A stretch of 64,000 bases of DNA. Origin: Amoebophrya sp. A120 (lineage: Eukaryota; Sar; Dinophyceae; Syndiniales; Amoebophryaceae). The DNA lies in the NCBI GenBank assembly GCA_905178155.1, contig CAJINV010000003.1, positions 4,499,863-4,563,862 of the forward strand, given 5' to 3'. The notes beneath the pieces were generated by a model. That model ran no database searches. It saw only the letters and a list, made by a program, of their open reading frames with translations, and was not told where the DNA came from. Both the position numbers and the translations under genes were made by a program. How positions within the stretch are numbered: position 1 is the stretch's first letter; the number at the start of each line of letters is the position of its first letter. Positions 32,683 through 42,561 of this stretch are shown piece after piece.

Positions 32683-35600
32683 TCAGGAAAGGCCGCCCTT
32701 CCTTCGCTCATTCCCAGGTTTGCCGCGCCCCTTCCGGGACATGCCCTTGGCCGCATTACTGAAATGGTACTCCAAACGCTCGCTCCGTTCCGCAGCCTTC
32801 TTGTAGAACCGGTCCAGGAGCTTCGTCGCGTGCGAGAAATTGTTGTCACCTGCAGCTGTAGTTCTCACACCCGCTTCCGCGACGAACTCGATTCCGATGC
32901 GCTGAAAAAACGTTTCCCAACTACTCACGGCCGTGTTCGACGTGAGTTCCTTCACTTGCTGCCGCAACTCCGCTACTAACGAGGGTGCAGGCACGCCCTT
33001 GGTCCGCTCGTAGGCGTGCAGGGCACAGGAGGCTGCTGTGCACACTGTCTTTATTTTATTTGTCGCAGCTTCACCTCCGTTGGACGAAACTTCTTCGTGT
33101 ACGTGCGGCTTCCGGGCCACCTTGGTCAAGAACCAGTAATGAAACATGAGCAGCCTGCGTCCGACCACGGTGTGCTGGAAAAGGTGCTTCAACCGGGTGT
33201 CCAAGTCGTAGCTCTGCTCCCAGCGGCGCAGGGTCCACTGCTTGTGCTCGTCGAATACCCACTTGATCGCCCGGGCCGCGGATTCCTCGAAAAGCGGCAA
33301 CACCACGTCGTGCCAGTCAAAACTGTTCGACACGGAAAGCAGGCAGAGAAACTCGCCCAGGTCCGGCACGTTTGCTTTGCTCCGAAAGTCTTCGTGCTGG
33401 ATGAAGTTTTTCAGAATCACGTCAATCTGCCGCCGTAGCATGGGCTTCTCCTCGCAGAGCAGAAGAAACGAGTGGTGAAAACCCAGGTACCCGGCGAGCG
33501 CTTTTTCCGAAGCAAAAACGTCCCCCTTCATCAGATGGACCAGTTGGCCGTTCATGAGCTTCAAATAAGTGTACAGCACAGACTTGACGAAGCACTGCTC
33601 CACTTGCTTGGTCAGTTTCACGCCATGGCAGAGCTGTTCCTGCGCTTTGCTGTCATAGTGCAGTTGCTCAAAACGGGGGCTTTTGGCTTTCCTCGAGGAC
33701 GATTGTTGCTTGACTATCAACTTCTCCGACACGGAAGAGATGGCGAGGAACCGCGGCTGCTTCGTTGCGGAGCCGTTGTGCCGAACTTCCACCCAATTGG
33801 TTCCGAGATCGTTGGCATCGTCCTCACCCTCAGCTCCGGACCCTGCGGAATCTGCGAAATCGTGGCTCCGGATTTCGTCCGCGTCGCTGTGATCCTCTGT
33901 TCCCGAAAAGAACTTCTCTGCCATTTCACAATCACCCTGAAGATTTGACTCCGAGTCTGAGGTCGACGTGTCTAGCAACAGATGAAAACGATTGCTGCTT
34001 GGGCTCTTGTCTTTTTCTGCCTCGTCGGAGGGGGCGAGCGCGGACCGCAATCTTGTTCCCCCGCCCGTTGCTTCAGGTTCAGCTAGGTCACGGCCATAAC
34101 TTTTGGCCCCTAGAATTCCCGCCGCACCGAACCGGCTGCTTGTGGTCGTTGTTCGCTTACGCAGTTGATACAATTCCAGCAAGCACCCCTCCAAGAAGCC
34201 CATTGCGCTGTCAAAATGCCTCCGGTCTAGCGCAACAGGGAGCCAAAAATCGATCGCCTCGCCCAACGGCGCCTTTCTCACACGCAGATCGTGGAACGCT
34301 TTGTGTGAAAGCAAGTCGTAGATACAGCAAAACTGCTGCGTGTCGCCGTGCCCGGTCGCGTTCAGCTGCAAGCCGACGCCAAGGAGGTCTTCCAGCGGTA
34401 CGGGAGAAGGGCGCGGACTAGTACGAGAGAAAAGCGCATGATCTGGTGCCAAACCAGAAACTGGCACTCTGGTTGCGTGTCCTCGTCGCGCATCTTCTTC
34501 ATACATTTTTTTGGTGTAGAAGCATTTCAAAAACTGCGGCCGCTCGAAAAACAACGTCAAGCGCTCGTCGGATAACTTGCGCCAGTCTTGCGACACATCC
34601 AGCAGCACGTGCAGATCAGTGTGTGTGAAGAACGGCAGTAAAACTTCCGCGACGATTTCAGGAAAAAGTTCCAGGAACTCGGCGACGTCGCCGGCATCCG
34701 GATCCGCTTTTCGTGTTCGCAGAGTCGCTTTGGGTTCGCTCGAAACCGTTTCGAGATATCGAACATTCTCGGATATCGCACGGTTGGGGCGAAAGAGCTC
34801 CTGGGCGTCAAGCTGAGCTGGTCCAGCATTGCGCAGATTTTTTTCGTCACGGGGGAGAATCACCTTCGTGTTGACGCTTTTAGAGATTGGGTTTCCGGTA
34901 ATGCCCGCCCTGCTGCCCAGATCTGCGCCATTGTCGTACCCAACCGCAGAGATTAGCTGGCGACTCTTGCATCTTTCTTCGAACCGGAGCTCAAGTTTCT
35001 TGTTCCGCTCGGCTTCCCATTCCTCCACGAACAGTGCCTCCCTCTCGCGCCGGAGCAGCGACGACTCCTCATACGAAAGATTCGGCTTTTCCGGGAGAGC
35101 GCGCTCCCAGGGCGGTTCGCTGTAAATGCGATCGTGACTATCATGGTTCAATGCGCGAGAAGTGGAAAGAGCGTACTCATTCGAACAACGCAATTCCCGC
35201 ATCGGAAAGCTGCTCAGTTGCCGCTGATAGGCCTGCCGTCCCAGTGGTTGAAATGCTAGAGGCTCCAGCGCGCAGATGAGTTTCATATCCGCGTCCGCAG
35301 GCACCGGGGTGACAGTGGCAGCTTTCGCATGCGGCAAGAGCGTAAGGCTGTCGACAGCTTCTGCACCAATCTCGTTTCCGGCCGCCTGCAGGACTGGGAA
35401 AGAAAAAGATGCTGCAGCAGGCCGAAACACCACATCAAATTTGCAAGTCGACCACAGGGGCAGACTCAGTCGCAGCATCACTTCCTTTTCGAGGAAAAAC
35501 GCGTGACGCGTTCTGTGCATCGCCGGATGAGCAGCTCTTCCCGGTGCGATTGTAGTCGCATTGGTCACCGTGCCGTCAGCAAAGCGATGCCGCGCCACTA

Positions 35601-36741
35601 TTTGCTGGATGACACGCCGAGCTGCAGTTTCAATCTGCCGCCGCAATGCGGAAACGTTTAGTGGTCCTGTATCTTCTCCCGCTGCACGCTGAGCACCTGG
35701 CAGTTTGTCCGAAAATCGGGTATGTCGCAGCGCCTCTCTCATTTCCCCCACTGCAGCTTGAGCAATCACATGCGAGGCATTGCATGGACGGAGAGACGTA
35801 AGAAACTTATTGTAGTTAGCTTTGTTCTCTTCTTCGATCTCGAAAAAACTGCACTCGACCAAAAAACGCGCGGCTTCCGAAGGCTTTTTCTTCGAAAGCA
35901 CCGCGACGAAAGCGACGATGTCGCCCGGCAAACCCACGCCCGGAATGCGAGACGTCGCTAGGTCCTCTACCAATGAATTGGCGCAAGCTGGCGCCGCGTC
36001 GACGAGTTCCTGTAGTGAAGAGGTCGATGCGGAAAACGCGCTTCCGCCGAGGAGACCTGGACTATCTCCCGTGCCTTCCAGTGCTACTGGCGCTGGGGTA
36101 CGATCGTGCACTAGCGAGCACTTGGTACACTGAAACCCAGCCACGTTCTTCTGCGTCTCGTGCAGCTTTTTGCAAACTTCCGACTTCGGTCGTCGGCCGC
36201 CCCCCTCCTCGCACACGCGGTCCCAGAGCGTGTGTTTAAAGCGGTCGTCGTAGTTCAAAACCCACTCGTCGAAGAGGAAGGCCTGGATTTGCACCAGCAG
36301 CGCCTGCATACTGTAGGCCGGCGACCAGCCCATGGAGGAAGCAGAAGTTTTGCCGACGCCGCGGGTAGTAGCTCGCTTGTCCATGGTGCCTTGTCCCATG
36401 AACCAGTCGAAGTTTTTCAATAAATCGGTGCAGAGGAAGTTCCGCGCATTGCCGTGGTGAGGTACGATGTTGGAGTGCGGGATGTAGGAAGAAAGGTTCA
36501 CCGTCGGAGGTTCTTCCGGGTAGCGCTCCGAGAAGGTGAGCACCAAGTGCAGGTTTTTCAGCCCGTAATAATTCCCTGAGGTCGGTGAAAGTGTCACGTG
36601 CCACTCGAAAGGACTATGCTCATCGTCAATGACTTCCACGCGGATCCCGGTTTCTTTTTGAAAATCTCTGTCAATGGCTCGGAATTCCCGCCAAATCCGG
36701 GCGATCGCGGCCAAACGGCGGGTGCTGGTGCTAGTGGACAT
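32683..36741 (-). CDS. Large E2 ubiquitin-conjugating protein with internal F-box-like segment (1,352 aa)
   Basis: Single exon. The ATG at 36741 gives MSTSTSTRRLAAIARIWREF; the longer open frame upstream has no ATG. Residues about 8–170 form a UBC domain: PFEWHVTLSPTSGNYYG, YPEEPPTVNL, then NFLCTDLLKNF with the expected catalytic Cys104, and GWSPAYSMQALLVQIQAFL. A Cys-pair segment (FQCTKCSLVHDR) follows. Around residues 685–735 FPEIVAEVLLPFFTHTDLHV followed by LLDVSQDWRKLSDE fits an F-box. An acidic Ser-rich linker leads to a helical C-terminal domain (about 1040–1290; VLYTYLKLMNGQLVHLMKGD, LCLLSVSNSFDWHDVVLPLF, GRRLLMFHYWFLTKVA) of a type I associate with some large protist E2-like proteins. 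The tail is basic (KGMSRKGRGKPGNERRKGG). It could couple E2 catalysis to an SCF-like substrate-recruiting module. The E2 call is strong, the F-box call moderate. Confidence 0.88.
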   Translation of the reverse strand: MSTSTSTRRLAAIARIWREFRAIDRDFQKETGIRVEVIDDEHSPFEWHVTLSPTSGNYYGLKNLHLVLTFSERYPEEPPTVNLSSYIPHSNIVPHHGNARNFLCTDLLKNFDWFMGQGTMDKRATTRGVGKTSASSMGWSPAYSMQALLVQIQAFLFDEWVLNYDDRFKHTLWDRVCEEGGGRRPKSEVCKKLHETQKNVAGFQCTKCSLVHDRTPAPVALEGTGDSPGLLGGSAFSASTSSLQELVDAAPACANSLVEDLATSRIPGVGLPGDIVAFVAVLSKKKPSEAARFLVECSFFEIEEENKANYNKFLTSLRPCNASHVIAQAAVGEMREALRHTRFSDKLPGAQRAAGEDTGPLNVSALRRQIETAARRVIQQIVARHRFADGTVTNATTIAPGRAAHPAMHRTRHAFFLEKEVMLRLSLPLWSTCKFDVVFRPAAASFSFPVLQAAGNEIGAEAVDSLTLLPHAKAATVTPVPADADMKLICALEPLAFQPLGRQAYQRQLSSFPMRELRCSNEYALSTSRALNHDSHDRIYSEPPWERALPEKPNLSYEESSLLRREREALFVEEWEAERNKKLELRFEERCKSRQLISAVGYDNGADLGSRAGITGNPISKSVNTKVILPRDEKNLRNAGPAQLDAQELFRPNRAISENVRYLETVSSEPKATLRTRKADPDAGDVAEFLELFPEIVAEVLLPFFTHTDLHVLLDVSQDWRKLSDERLTLFFERPQFLKCFYTKKMYEEDARRGHATRVPVSGLAPDHALFSRTSPRPSPVPLEDLLGVGLQLNATGHGDTQQFCCIYDLLSHKAFHDLRVRKAPLGEAIDFWLPVALDRRHFDSAMGFLEGCLLELYQLRKRTTTTSSRFGAAGILGAKSYGRDLAEPEATGGGTRLRSALAPSDEAEKDKSPSSNRFHLLLDTSTSDSESNLQGDCEMAEKFFSGTEDHSDADEIRSHDFADSAGSGAEGEDDANDLGTNWVEVRHNGSATKQPRFLAISSVSEKLIVKQQSSSRKAKSPRFEQLHYDSKAQEQLCHGVKLTKQVEQCFVKSVLYTYLKLMNGQLVHLMKGDVFASEKALAGYLGFHHSFLLLCEEKPMLRRQIDVILKNFIQHEDFRSKANVPDLGEFLCLLSVSNSFDWHDVVLPLFEESAARAIKWVFDEHKQWTLRRWEQSYDLDTRLKHLFQHTVVGRRLLMFHYWFLTKVARKPHVHEEVSSNGGEAATNKIKTVCTAASCALHAYERTKGVPAPSLVAELRQQVKELTSNTAVSSWETFFQRIGIEFVAEAGVRTTAAGDNNFSHATKLLDRFYKKAAERSERLEYHFSNAAKGMSRKGRGKPGNERRKGGLS

Positions 36742-38424
36742 GGTGCGGGATTTCTGAAAAGAACAAAGCAACGCGATATTTCAGTTTGTGGATTTGGGCT
36801 ACGAAAAGATAAAGAAGCGTTATAAATCTTTCTATTACAAGGAAGCCCTCGTCACTTTCTGCGCGATAATAAGCGAATTCTAGCCGAGACTTTTACCATC
36901 GGACTTTAATTTGACCTGATCCTTGTTTACTGGAAGAGTATAGATTCAAAGCGGTCTTCAGAAACCGAAATGTGAAGAAGGTCGTTAGTTCCACACTTCT
37001 TTTCTTGCCTGATCGCTATCGGTCTGAATGCTACAAAACACTACAGCAACGACATTTTTCCATACATAAATGGCCAACATTCGGATCGCTTCCATCCAAT
37101 GGGGTGTCTGATCTTTCAGCGATGTTCGGATCATGTTCGATCTCAAACTGCGTGTGGCGAGTAGCGCCAAACTTCACATTTGTCCTACCTTGTGCGAAGC
37201 CTCGGCGCCGCTTGCACCAAGCCGACGCTCCTCGCGTGACGTTCATGGAAGCATGCACCCGCAAGGAGGACCGTTTGCATGCGGCTTTCTTTCGAACACG
37301 AACTCCAGGGAATAAAGTAAACAAAAAATTTAAGCTAGGGAATTAGTTCCTCCGTCTTCTTGATCGGCTAAGAAGTGCAACCGACACGATATCATGCATG
37401 AAGTGCTTCTGGCACGGGAATCAAGGTTCGTAATTCTGTATGCCTGAGTGCGACAGCCTCTTTTATGGATATTGACTCTTCACCACCGCGAAGACCACAA
37501 TCATACTGAGATCGTAGGATTTCTTCGAAACGCACGCGCAGGTGTGATCCCAGGCGAGCAGCCGCGCGAAAGGCTCCGGCGCGACGCACCATGATCTCGG
37601 GTGACTTGGAGAAGATATCCCAACAAGCGGGGCGGTTATGAAACAGAACGGCTCCCGAAGCGGAAAGAGCAGGCACCGCACTGCTCCGCAACGGAATCGC
37701 GATGCACGGTCCGCGCTGTTCCTTGTGCCTAGCGTCGGCAGAACGATTCGGCGTGGCTTAATAGATGCGATCTCCAAACTACAAGGCATGGGGATAACTT
37801 GCTCACCCCGTCGGCAATTTCTTGGCAACCCGCGCGCCCCGAAGGCGTTTCCTTGGCCACATGCTCCTCGCTGCGATGTTTAACCAGTCCCGCGCCCCGA
37901 TTGCGATTCTTTCCTAATCACGGGCCGGCGGGGGCGCTACTACAAAGGCCCATAGGCCCGGACATGGCCTTCCGCACGCCAGGGTAGCTTTTTTCGGTCG
38001 TCAGCGCGCCAAAACGGTGGGGATATGGACGCCCGCGCGTCCAGACGATGACGGTACGACCGCACGCGCCTCCCGATGGCAACTACAGGGCTGTATGTGC
38101 ACATTGAGCACATCTGTAGGGATCTGTGTCTCTCCCGTCCAGCATTACAGGGCCATCTGCGCGCAGGACGGACATTCTAGACCCCCGCACTTGCAAGAAA
38201 GGTGATTTAAGCAGTTTTGCAGCCTTCTTGGGATCCCACTCCAAGATGCTCATCTACATGAGACCTCTTTTGACACTGAGCCATACAAATCGACACACCT
38301 GGCTTGTGTTCAAAGGTCAGAAAGAATATCTTACAAAGAAACGCGGGCGAATACACAGTAAAATCAGAATCATACCACAGCTCCTACGGCAAATCTCCAG
38401 TAAAATTGTCACGCACTAGCCATT
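36742..38424. other. Divergent strand-switch region, proximal part; no gene
   Basis: No supported ORF. The second copy of the dispersed repeat lies at about 37130–37520. To the left all genes are on the minus strand; to the right of about 40.96 kb all are on the plus strand. Confidence 0.6.
37130..37520. repeat. Dispersed repeat, copy 2
   Basis: Same-orientation partner of 32150–32480. It includes ccgtttgcatgcggctttct, tcttcttgatcggctaagaa, gatatcatgcatgaa and atactgagatcgtaggattt. Confidence 0.6.
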
Positions 38425-38826
38425 TTTTTTTTGATTTTTGCCCCAGTTGGCCACTAACGTGCAACATTTTCTCCGACTTGGCCAGTACTTTGCGAGATTT
38501 TACCACAGCTGGCGACTAACTTGTAAGATTTTGCCCGGGCTGGGAAGTAACTAGTAGAATTCTCCCTCGATTAGCTGCTAACTTGGAAAATTTTGATGAT
38601 GTTGGCCGCTAAGGTGCGAGATTTTACCCCAGTCGGCCGCTAACTTCGAAGATTTTGCCTCAAGTGGCCCTTAATTTGCAAAATTGCATGTGGATTGGCC
38701 GGCAACTGAGAAGATTTTGTCATAGGTGGTCGGTAAGTGCGGCAATTTTGCCTAAATGGGCTGCCCACTTTTAATATTTTGACGTGGTAGGTAGCCAATT
38801 TGTAAGATTTTACCAAGATAGCAGGC
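38425..38826. repeat. 31-bp tandem satellite, block 1
   Basis: About 12 diverged copies of a 31-bp unit typified by ttggccgctaaggtgcgaga + ttttaccccag. The core aacttgcaagattttnccc recurs in each. Confidence 0.85.
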
Positions 38827-39037
38827 GAGGAGCGAGATCGTGGATTTATTCCACTTTGAACGTGCGTAAGAGTGGAAGACACATGCTGCACGCGTGCGCG
38901 TGCCTGTATGTGTATGCATTGGGTAGCAGGACCTAGATCGGATCACGACCACGGTGTCACGATTCGTATTTGTTTTTACCAATCAGCAAAGCCAGAAAGA
39001 GAGTGAGAACAGATACCACATACAAAAGGAGAATAAA

Positions 39038-39222
39038 TTGGGTGGCTAACTTACAAGACTTGCACAATTTTGCCCCATTTAGATGCTAATTTGCACAATT
39101 TTCCCGAAATGGGCTGCCAACTTGCAAGATTTTATCCAAATGGGCTCCAAACTTGGAAAATTTTCTCCAAATGCGCTACGAACTTGCAACATTTTATCCC
39201 AGTGGGCTAGTATTTTGTGCAG
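39038..39222. repeat. 31-bp tandem satellite, block 2
   Basis: About six copies of the same family in a tgggctgccaacttgcaaga + ttttatccaaa version. It is separated from block 1 by ~210 bp of unrelated sequence. Confidence 0.85.
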
Positions 39223-39795
39223 ATGCGTGAGCCTACCGAATGCGGCCGGTTTTACTACCCTTCAGGGCGCAGGAAGCGGGAGCGATGTCGCACCTTGCAG
39301 CGCACGCCGTGCACGCTTTTGAAATAGGCGGGTGCCCACGAGGCAACCCCCGGTTGCTATTGCTAGCGACCAGGGCCGCAGGGAGCTTCACTGCACTTTT
39401 TTGGTGCGGTGGCTTTTCGTGGAGCTTATCGTCCACGCCCACTGCAGATACACAGATCGCGGCTGCACTGCGGCAGCCGTGTATCGATCCCTGTGAGGAG
39501 GATCGACCTAGATCTGTGGTCCGGCGCTCAGTCTGCGTTCCTGAGCCCCGGCGCGACCTTGTGGTGCCACTGCGGGCACAGGTCGCCCTGCTAGGCCGCT
39601 GCGAGGCCTCGTTCTTGTCCCCGTGCGGGGGGAGTGGCGCTCGTGTGCCACTCTGTGGGGGTCCTCTACGCCCTGTGCGAGGCGTGACCCCCGGCGCGTT
39701 GCTCGCGGAGGACCTGCGGATCCTGTTGGCGTCTCGGCGCAGCTTTCGAGGCAGGTCGGTCGCGTTCGAGGCAGGTTGGCAGCTTTCGAGGCAGG
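39223..39795. other. GC-rich segment interrupting the satellite
   Basis: Lies between satellite blocks 2 and 3. An open plus frame (from 39240) and minus frame (from 39829) cross it, but neither shows a recognisable domain and both run into tandem repeats. The short repeat ttcgaggcagg occurs three times near 39748–39795. It may be an insertion into the satellite. Confidence 0.45.
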
Positions 39796-39912
39796 AAACT
39801 TGCAAAATTTTCTCCAAATGGACTACCAACTTGCAACATTTTATCCCAATGGGCTACTATTTTGCAAGATTTTCCGCAAATGGGCTGCCAACTTGTCAGA
39901 TTTTTTGGCATC
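39796..39912. repeat. 31-bp tandem satellite, block 3
   Basis: Nearly four copies of the block-2 type unit (tgggctgccaacttgtcaga at the end). Confidence 0.85.
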
Positions 39913-40057
39913 TGCTGCCCACGCCCGGCCTCCGCTGCCCGGGCCCGGCCTCCGCTGCCCGCGCCCGGCCTCCGCTGCCCGCGCCCGGCCTCCGCTGCCC
40001 GAGCCCGGCCTCCGCTGCCCGCTCCCGGCCTCCGCTACCCGCGCCCGGCCTCCGCTA
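39913..40057. repeat. 20-bp GC-rich tandem repeat
   Basis: About seven copies of cctccgctgcccgcgcccgg, directly abutting satellite block 3. Confidence 0.9.
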
Positions 40058-40062
40058 AGTGC

Positions 40063-40190
40063 CAAGTATATTGCGCAGCGCATTGCGGGCGGGCTACAAC
40101 GACTGGACTCGCAGAGTGCTCAGTATATTGCGCAGTGCATTGCGGGCGGGCTGCAACGACTGGGCTCGCAGAGTGTTCAGTATACTGCGC
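40063..40190. repeat. 57-bp tandem repeat (about 2.2 copies)
   Basis: Units begin agtatattgcgcagcgcatt and contain gcgggcgggctacaacgactgg; two full copies and a partial third at the right edge. Confidence 0.9.
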
Positions 40191-40966
40191 CATACATCGG
40201 GGGAGGGAAGGGAGGGAAGGAAAAACAGAAAGACACAGAGGGTGACTGAGAACGCCCGGGGGAAAGAAGAGTGCGGCCAATAGTGGTAGCCGTCGTGGTT
40301 TCGCCATCGCTCTTCGGACCGCAACTTCCCCGGCCAGATTGCCCAGAAATCGCCACCACCCGCCTCTAGTAGTAGTCGTTTCCGAAATCTGATCATCAAA
40401 GCATTCGTCGCGTTCCTACTGACTTTTGCGTACTTGATCAAAGTGCTCGCGCTTTTTGCGTTTTTCGTGCCTGCGTTCTCGTCGATGCTTTCTCATTAAT
40501 GCGTTTTCGTGCGTCCGTTTTTGTCGATGCGTCCGTTTTTGTCGATGCGTCCTCGTCAATGCGTTTTCGTGCATGCGTTTTCGTACAAATCGTAGTCGTG
40601 CGCGTCTCATGGAACAGAAGCTCGCGGTTTGCAACAGCGTTGCTTCGTCGAAAGGCCTTTCAGAACATTCCACCAGCGTCATACGACATTAATGTTATCG
40701 CCCCCCGCCCGGAAAATCCACAAGCACCAGTCCCTGAGTAGCACGACCCCTTCCCTGCAGGGAGTGCGCGACGCATTTTCTAGTCGAGAATAGTGGCTCT
40801 CCATTTCTACTACTTTATTTCTTTATTTCTGTGCAACCAATGCGTAGGCTGATTCGCAAGAAATGTCGTGCGTGGGTGTCCGCTTAAGGCACCGGGGAAG
40901 TAACCGTCTTTAGGCAGGTACTCTCAAGTCAGTTTCTTCGCGGCTCTACGGCACCGTGGTCTCAGA
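40191..40966. other. Spacer with short gcgtccgtttttgtcgat repeats; no gene
   Basis: Near 40496–40585 short motifs (gcgtccgtttttgtcgat, gcgttttcgtgc) recur in tandem. No supported ORF. It forms the 5' flank of the first plus-strand gene. Confidence 0.55.
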
Positions 40967-41698
40967 ATGTCCGAAACGTCGACACCAGCGCCAGCAACCG
41001 CACCTCCGGCCCCGGGCCCCGAATCTACTACCCCGGCTCCGAGTCCGGGAGCGAATTCTCCGGTACCGGGGCCGAGCCCTCCGGTTCCGGCACCCGGACC
41101 AGTCGCCACCCCCGTCCCTGCCGTGCCGGAGGAAGCATGCGACACAAGCGTTCTGCTCGCCGCGATATTGATTCCCGCCCTGCTGATAGGCGCGTTGTTT
41201 TGTTATTTCTTCTACAAACACTACGCGATGAAGCAGAAAGCACGTCGTGATGAAGAGAATTGGGAGGAGGACTATTGGGAGGAGGACGTGCCCGCGGTGC
41301 CGCCAGACAAGTGGGAACTGCACGGCCTGAACAAGGATCCCACGGGCTACTACCAGAAGACCGGCGACGAAGTGCTGGACTCCATCGGCGCGAAGCACGC
41401 CCGCCACGGCCGCCCGGTGCGGCCGGTGGTGCAGTCGTACTATCGCGACGACGTGCCTTACCACACCACCCAGCCTCTCCGTCCAAGCGCCGCCGGGGCA
41501 GACTATTACGATTGGGAGATGCAGCAGAATCAGAAGGACAAGCATTCCGGAAAGGGCGGTGGCAAGGGCAAGGACAACGCAAAGAAAGGCGGCGCACCCG
41601 AATCCGATGACGAAGCAGAAGAGGCACCGCAACAGACTTGGTGGCAGTGGCTTATAGGGGAAAAGACCGAAGAGCAGGCTTTTATGGATACCTTGTAG
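40967..41698 (+). CDS. Single-pass membrane protein with Pro/Ser-rich ectodomain (243 aa)
   Basis: Single exon, ATG at 40967 (MSETSTPAPATAPPAPGPES). Residues 1 to about 58 are Pro/Ala/Ser/Thr-rich and mucin-like. One membrane helix (SVLLAAILIPALLIGALFCY) spans about 61–82, followed by a basic stop-transfer KHYAMKQKARR. The rest is hydrophilic: a Trp/Glu-rich patch (ENWEEDYWEEDVPAVPPDKW), a Gly/Lys-rich segment (SGKGGGKGKDNAKKGG) and a terminal QQTWWQWLIGEKTEEQAF. No cleavable signal is seen, so the topology (N-out) is inferred. No family recognised. It is the first gene of the plus-strand block. Confidence 0.75.
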   Translation: MSETSTPAPATAPPAPGPESTTPAPSPGANSPVPGPSPPVPAPGPVATPVPAVPEEACDTSVLLAAILIPALLIGALFCYFFYKHYAMKQKARRDEENWEEDYWEEDVPAVPPDKWELHGLNKDPTGYYQKTGDEVLDSIGAKHARHGRPVRPVVQSYYRDDVPYHTTQPLRPSAAGADYYDWEMQQNQKDKHSGKGGGKGKDNAKKGGAPESDDEAEEAPQQTWWQWLIGEKTEEQAFMDTL

Positions 41699-42561
41699 TG
41701 TCAAAGGAAACGTGCGCGGAACTTCGGAAGAAAAAAGACGCGGTCCCGGCGCATATGCACAAAAGAGCACACGTCAGCACAATTTTTTTACAGTAAATAT
41801 GTTCGCTTGGACAAAAATATAATTGCGGCAACCGGATTTGGAATAGGTGCGGGGATTGTGCGTGAGCTACTTCGTCATCGTGTGTTCCAAGGCTTTCTGA
41901 TGAATCTGGATGATGAAAACCTCATACGAGAGCAGCGGCGAACGCAAAGAACTTAAGTAATGAAATATACCGCTCTTCGCCTTGAGTGCAAAGCGTGCCA
42001 CTGATGCATACAGTATTGCTGCAGGGATCTGCGAGAACGCATCTCATTTATATACGCACGTGCTTTTCAATGTTACTACTTTTCTTCGTCTTTTCTTCAG
42101 TCTGATAGGTCAACACTGCTAGCTAGCTCGGTATAACTTCCTGTTTCCTCTGTGATGAGCAGTCGCCGGTGCGTTTAGTTCTTCAACACCCCAAACCCTT
42201 TTTTACTGGGTAACATCATCATCATCATCATCATCATCATGCTTTCGTGCGTCCTCCAATGTCTGTGCCGGTTCCTCTGCGCTTCTGGTACACAGCACAC
42301 TTCCGAGTAATCATACCCTTGCTGTCACTTGTAAAAAAATAGCCGAATAGAAATTTGTAAACCGGGTCCATGATCCAGCAACCTTGTTTCTGGCAGAATG
42401 TATTAGGGTATGTCCTCACTTGGAAGGTGATCGCGACAAGAGAACATTCCCCAGAACATCACGCTTTTTCGGTTTCGAGGTAGACTTGGAGCTTCCCCGT
42501 TCTGCTTACTATTTTTCGTTGCAAGAATAAACTGTTTAATATCAGCTAGTGCAAATACACA
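41699..42561. other. Intergenic with ATC microsatellite
   Basis: No gene. A (atc)n run of about nine repeats lies at 42213–42240. Otherwise AT-rich spacer. Confidence 0.55.
42213..42240. repeat. (ATC)n microsatellite
   Basis: Uninterrupted catcatcat run of about nine trinucleotides. Confidence 0.95.

Noticed and set aside
37392-37828. Minus-strand ORFs (99–121 codons)
   Set aside because: They overlap the dispersed repeat copy, overlap each other in different frames, and no family or splice support was found.
38425-39912. CRISPR-like array
   Set aside because: The 31-bp units are contiguous and diverged with no spacers, and the genome is eukaryotic.
39233-40058. Overlapping ORFs on both strands in the strand-switch region (up to 272 codons)
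   Set aside because: They run into the 31-bp and 20-bp repeats and show no recognisable protein features.
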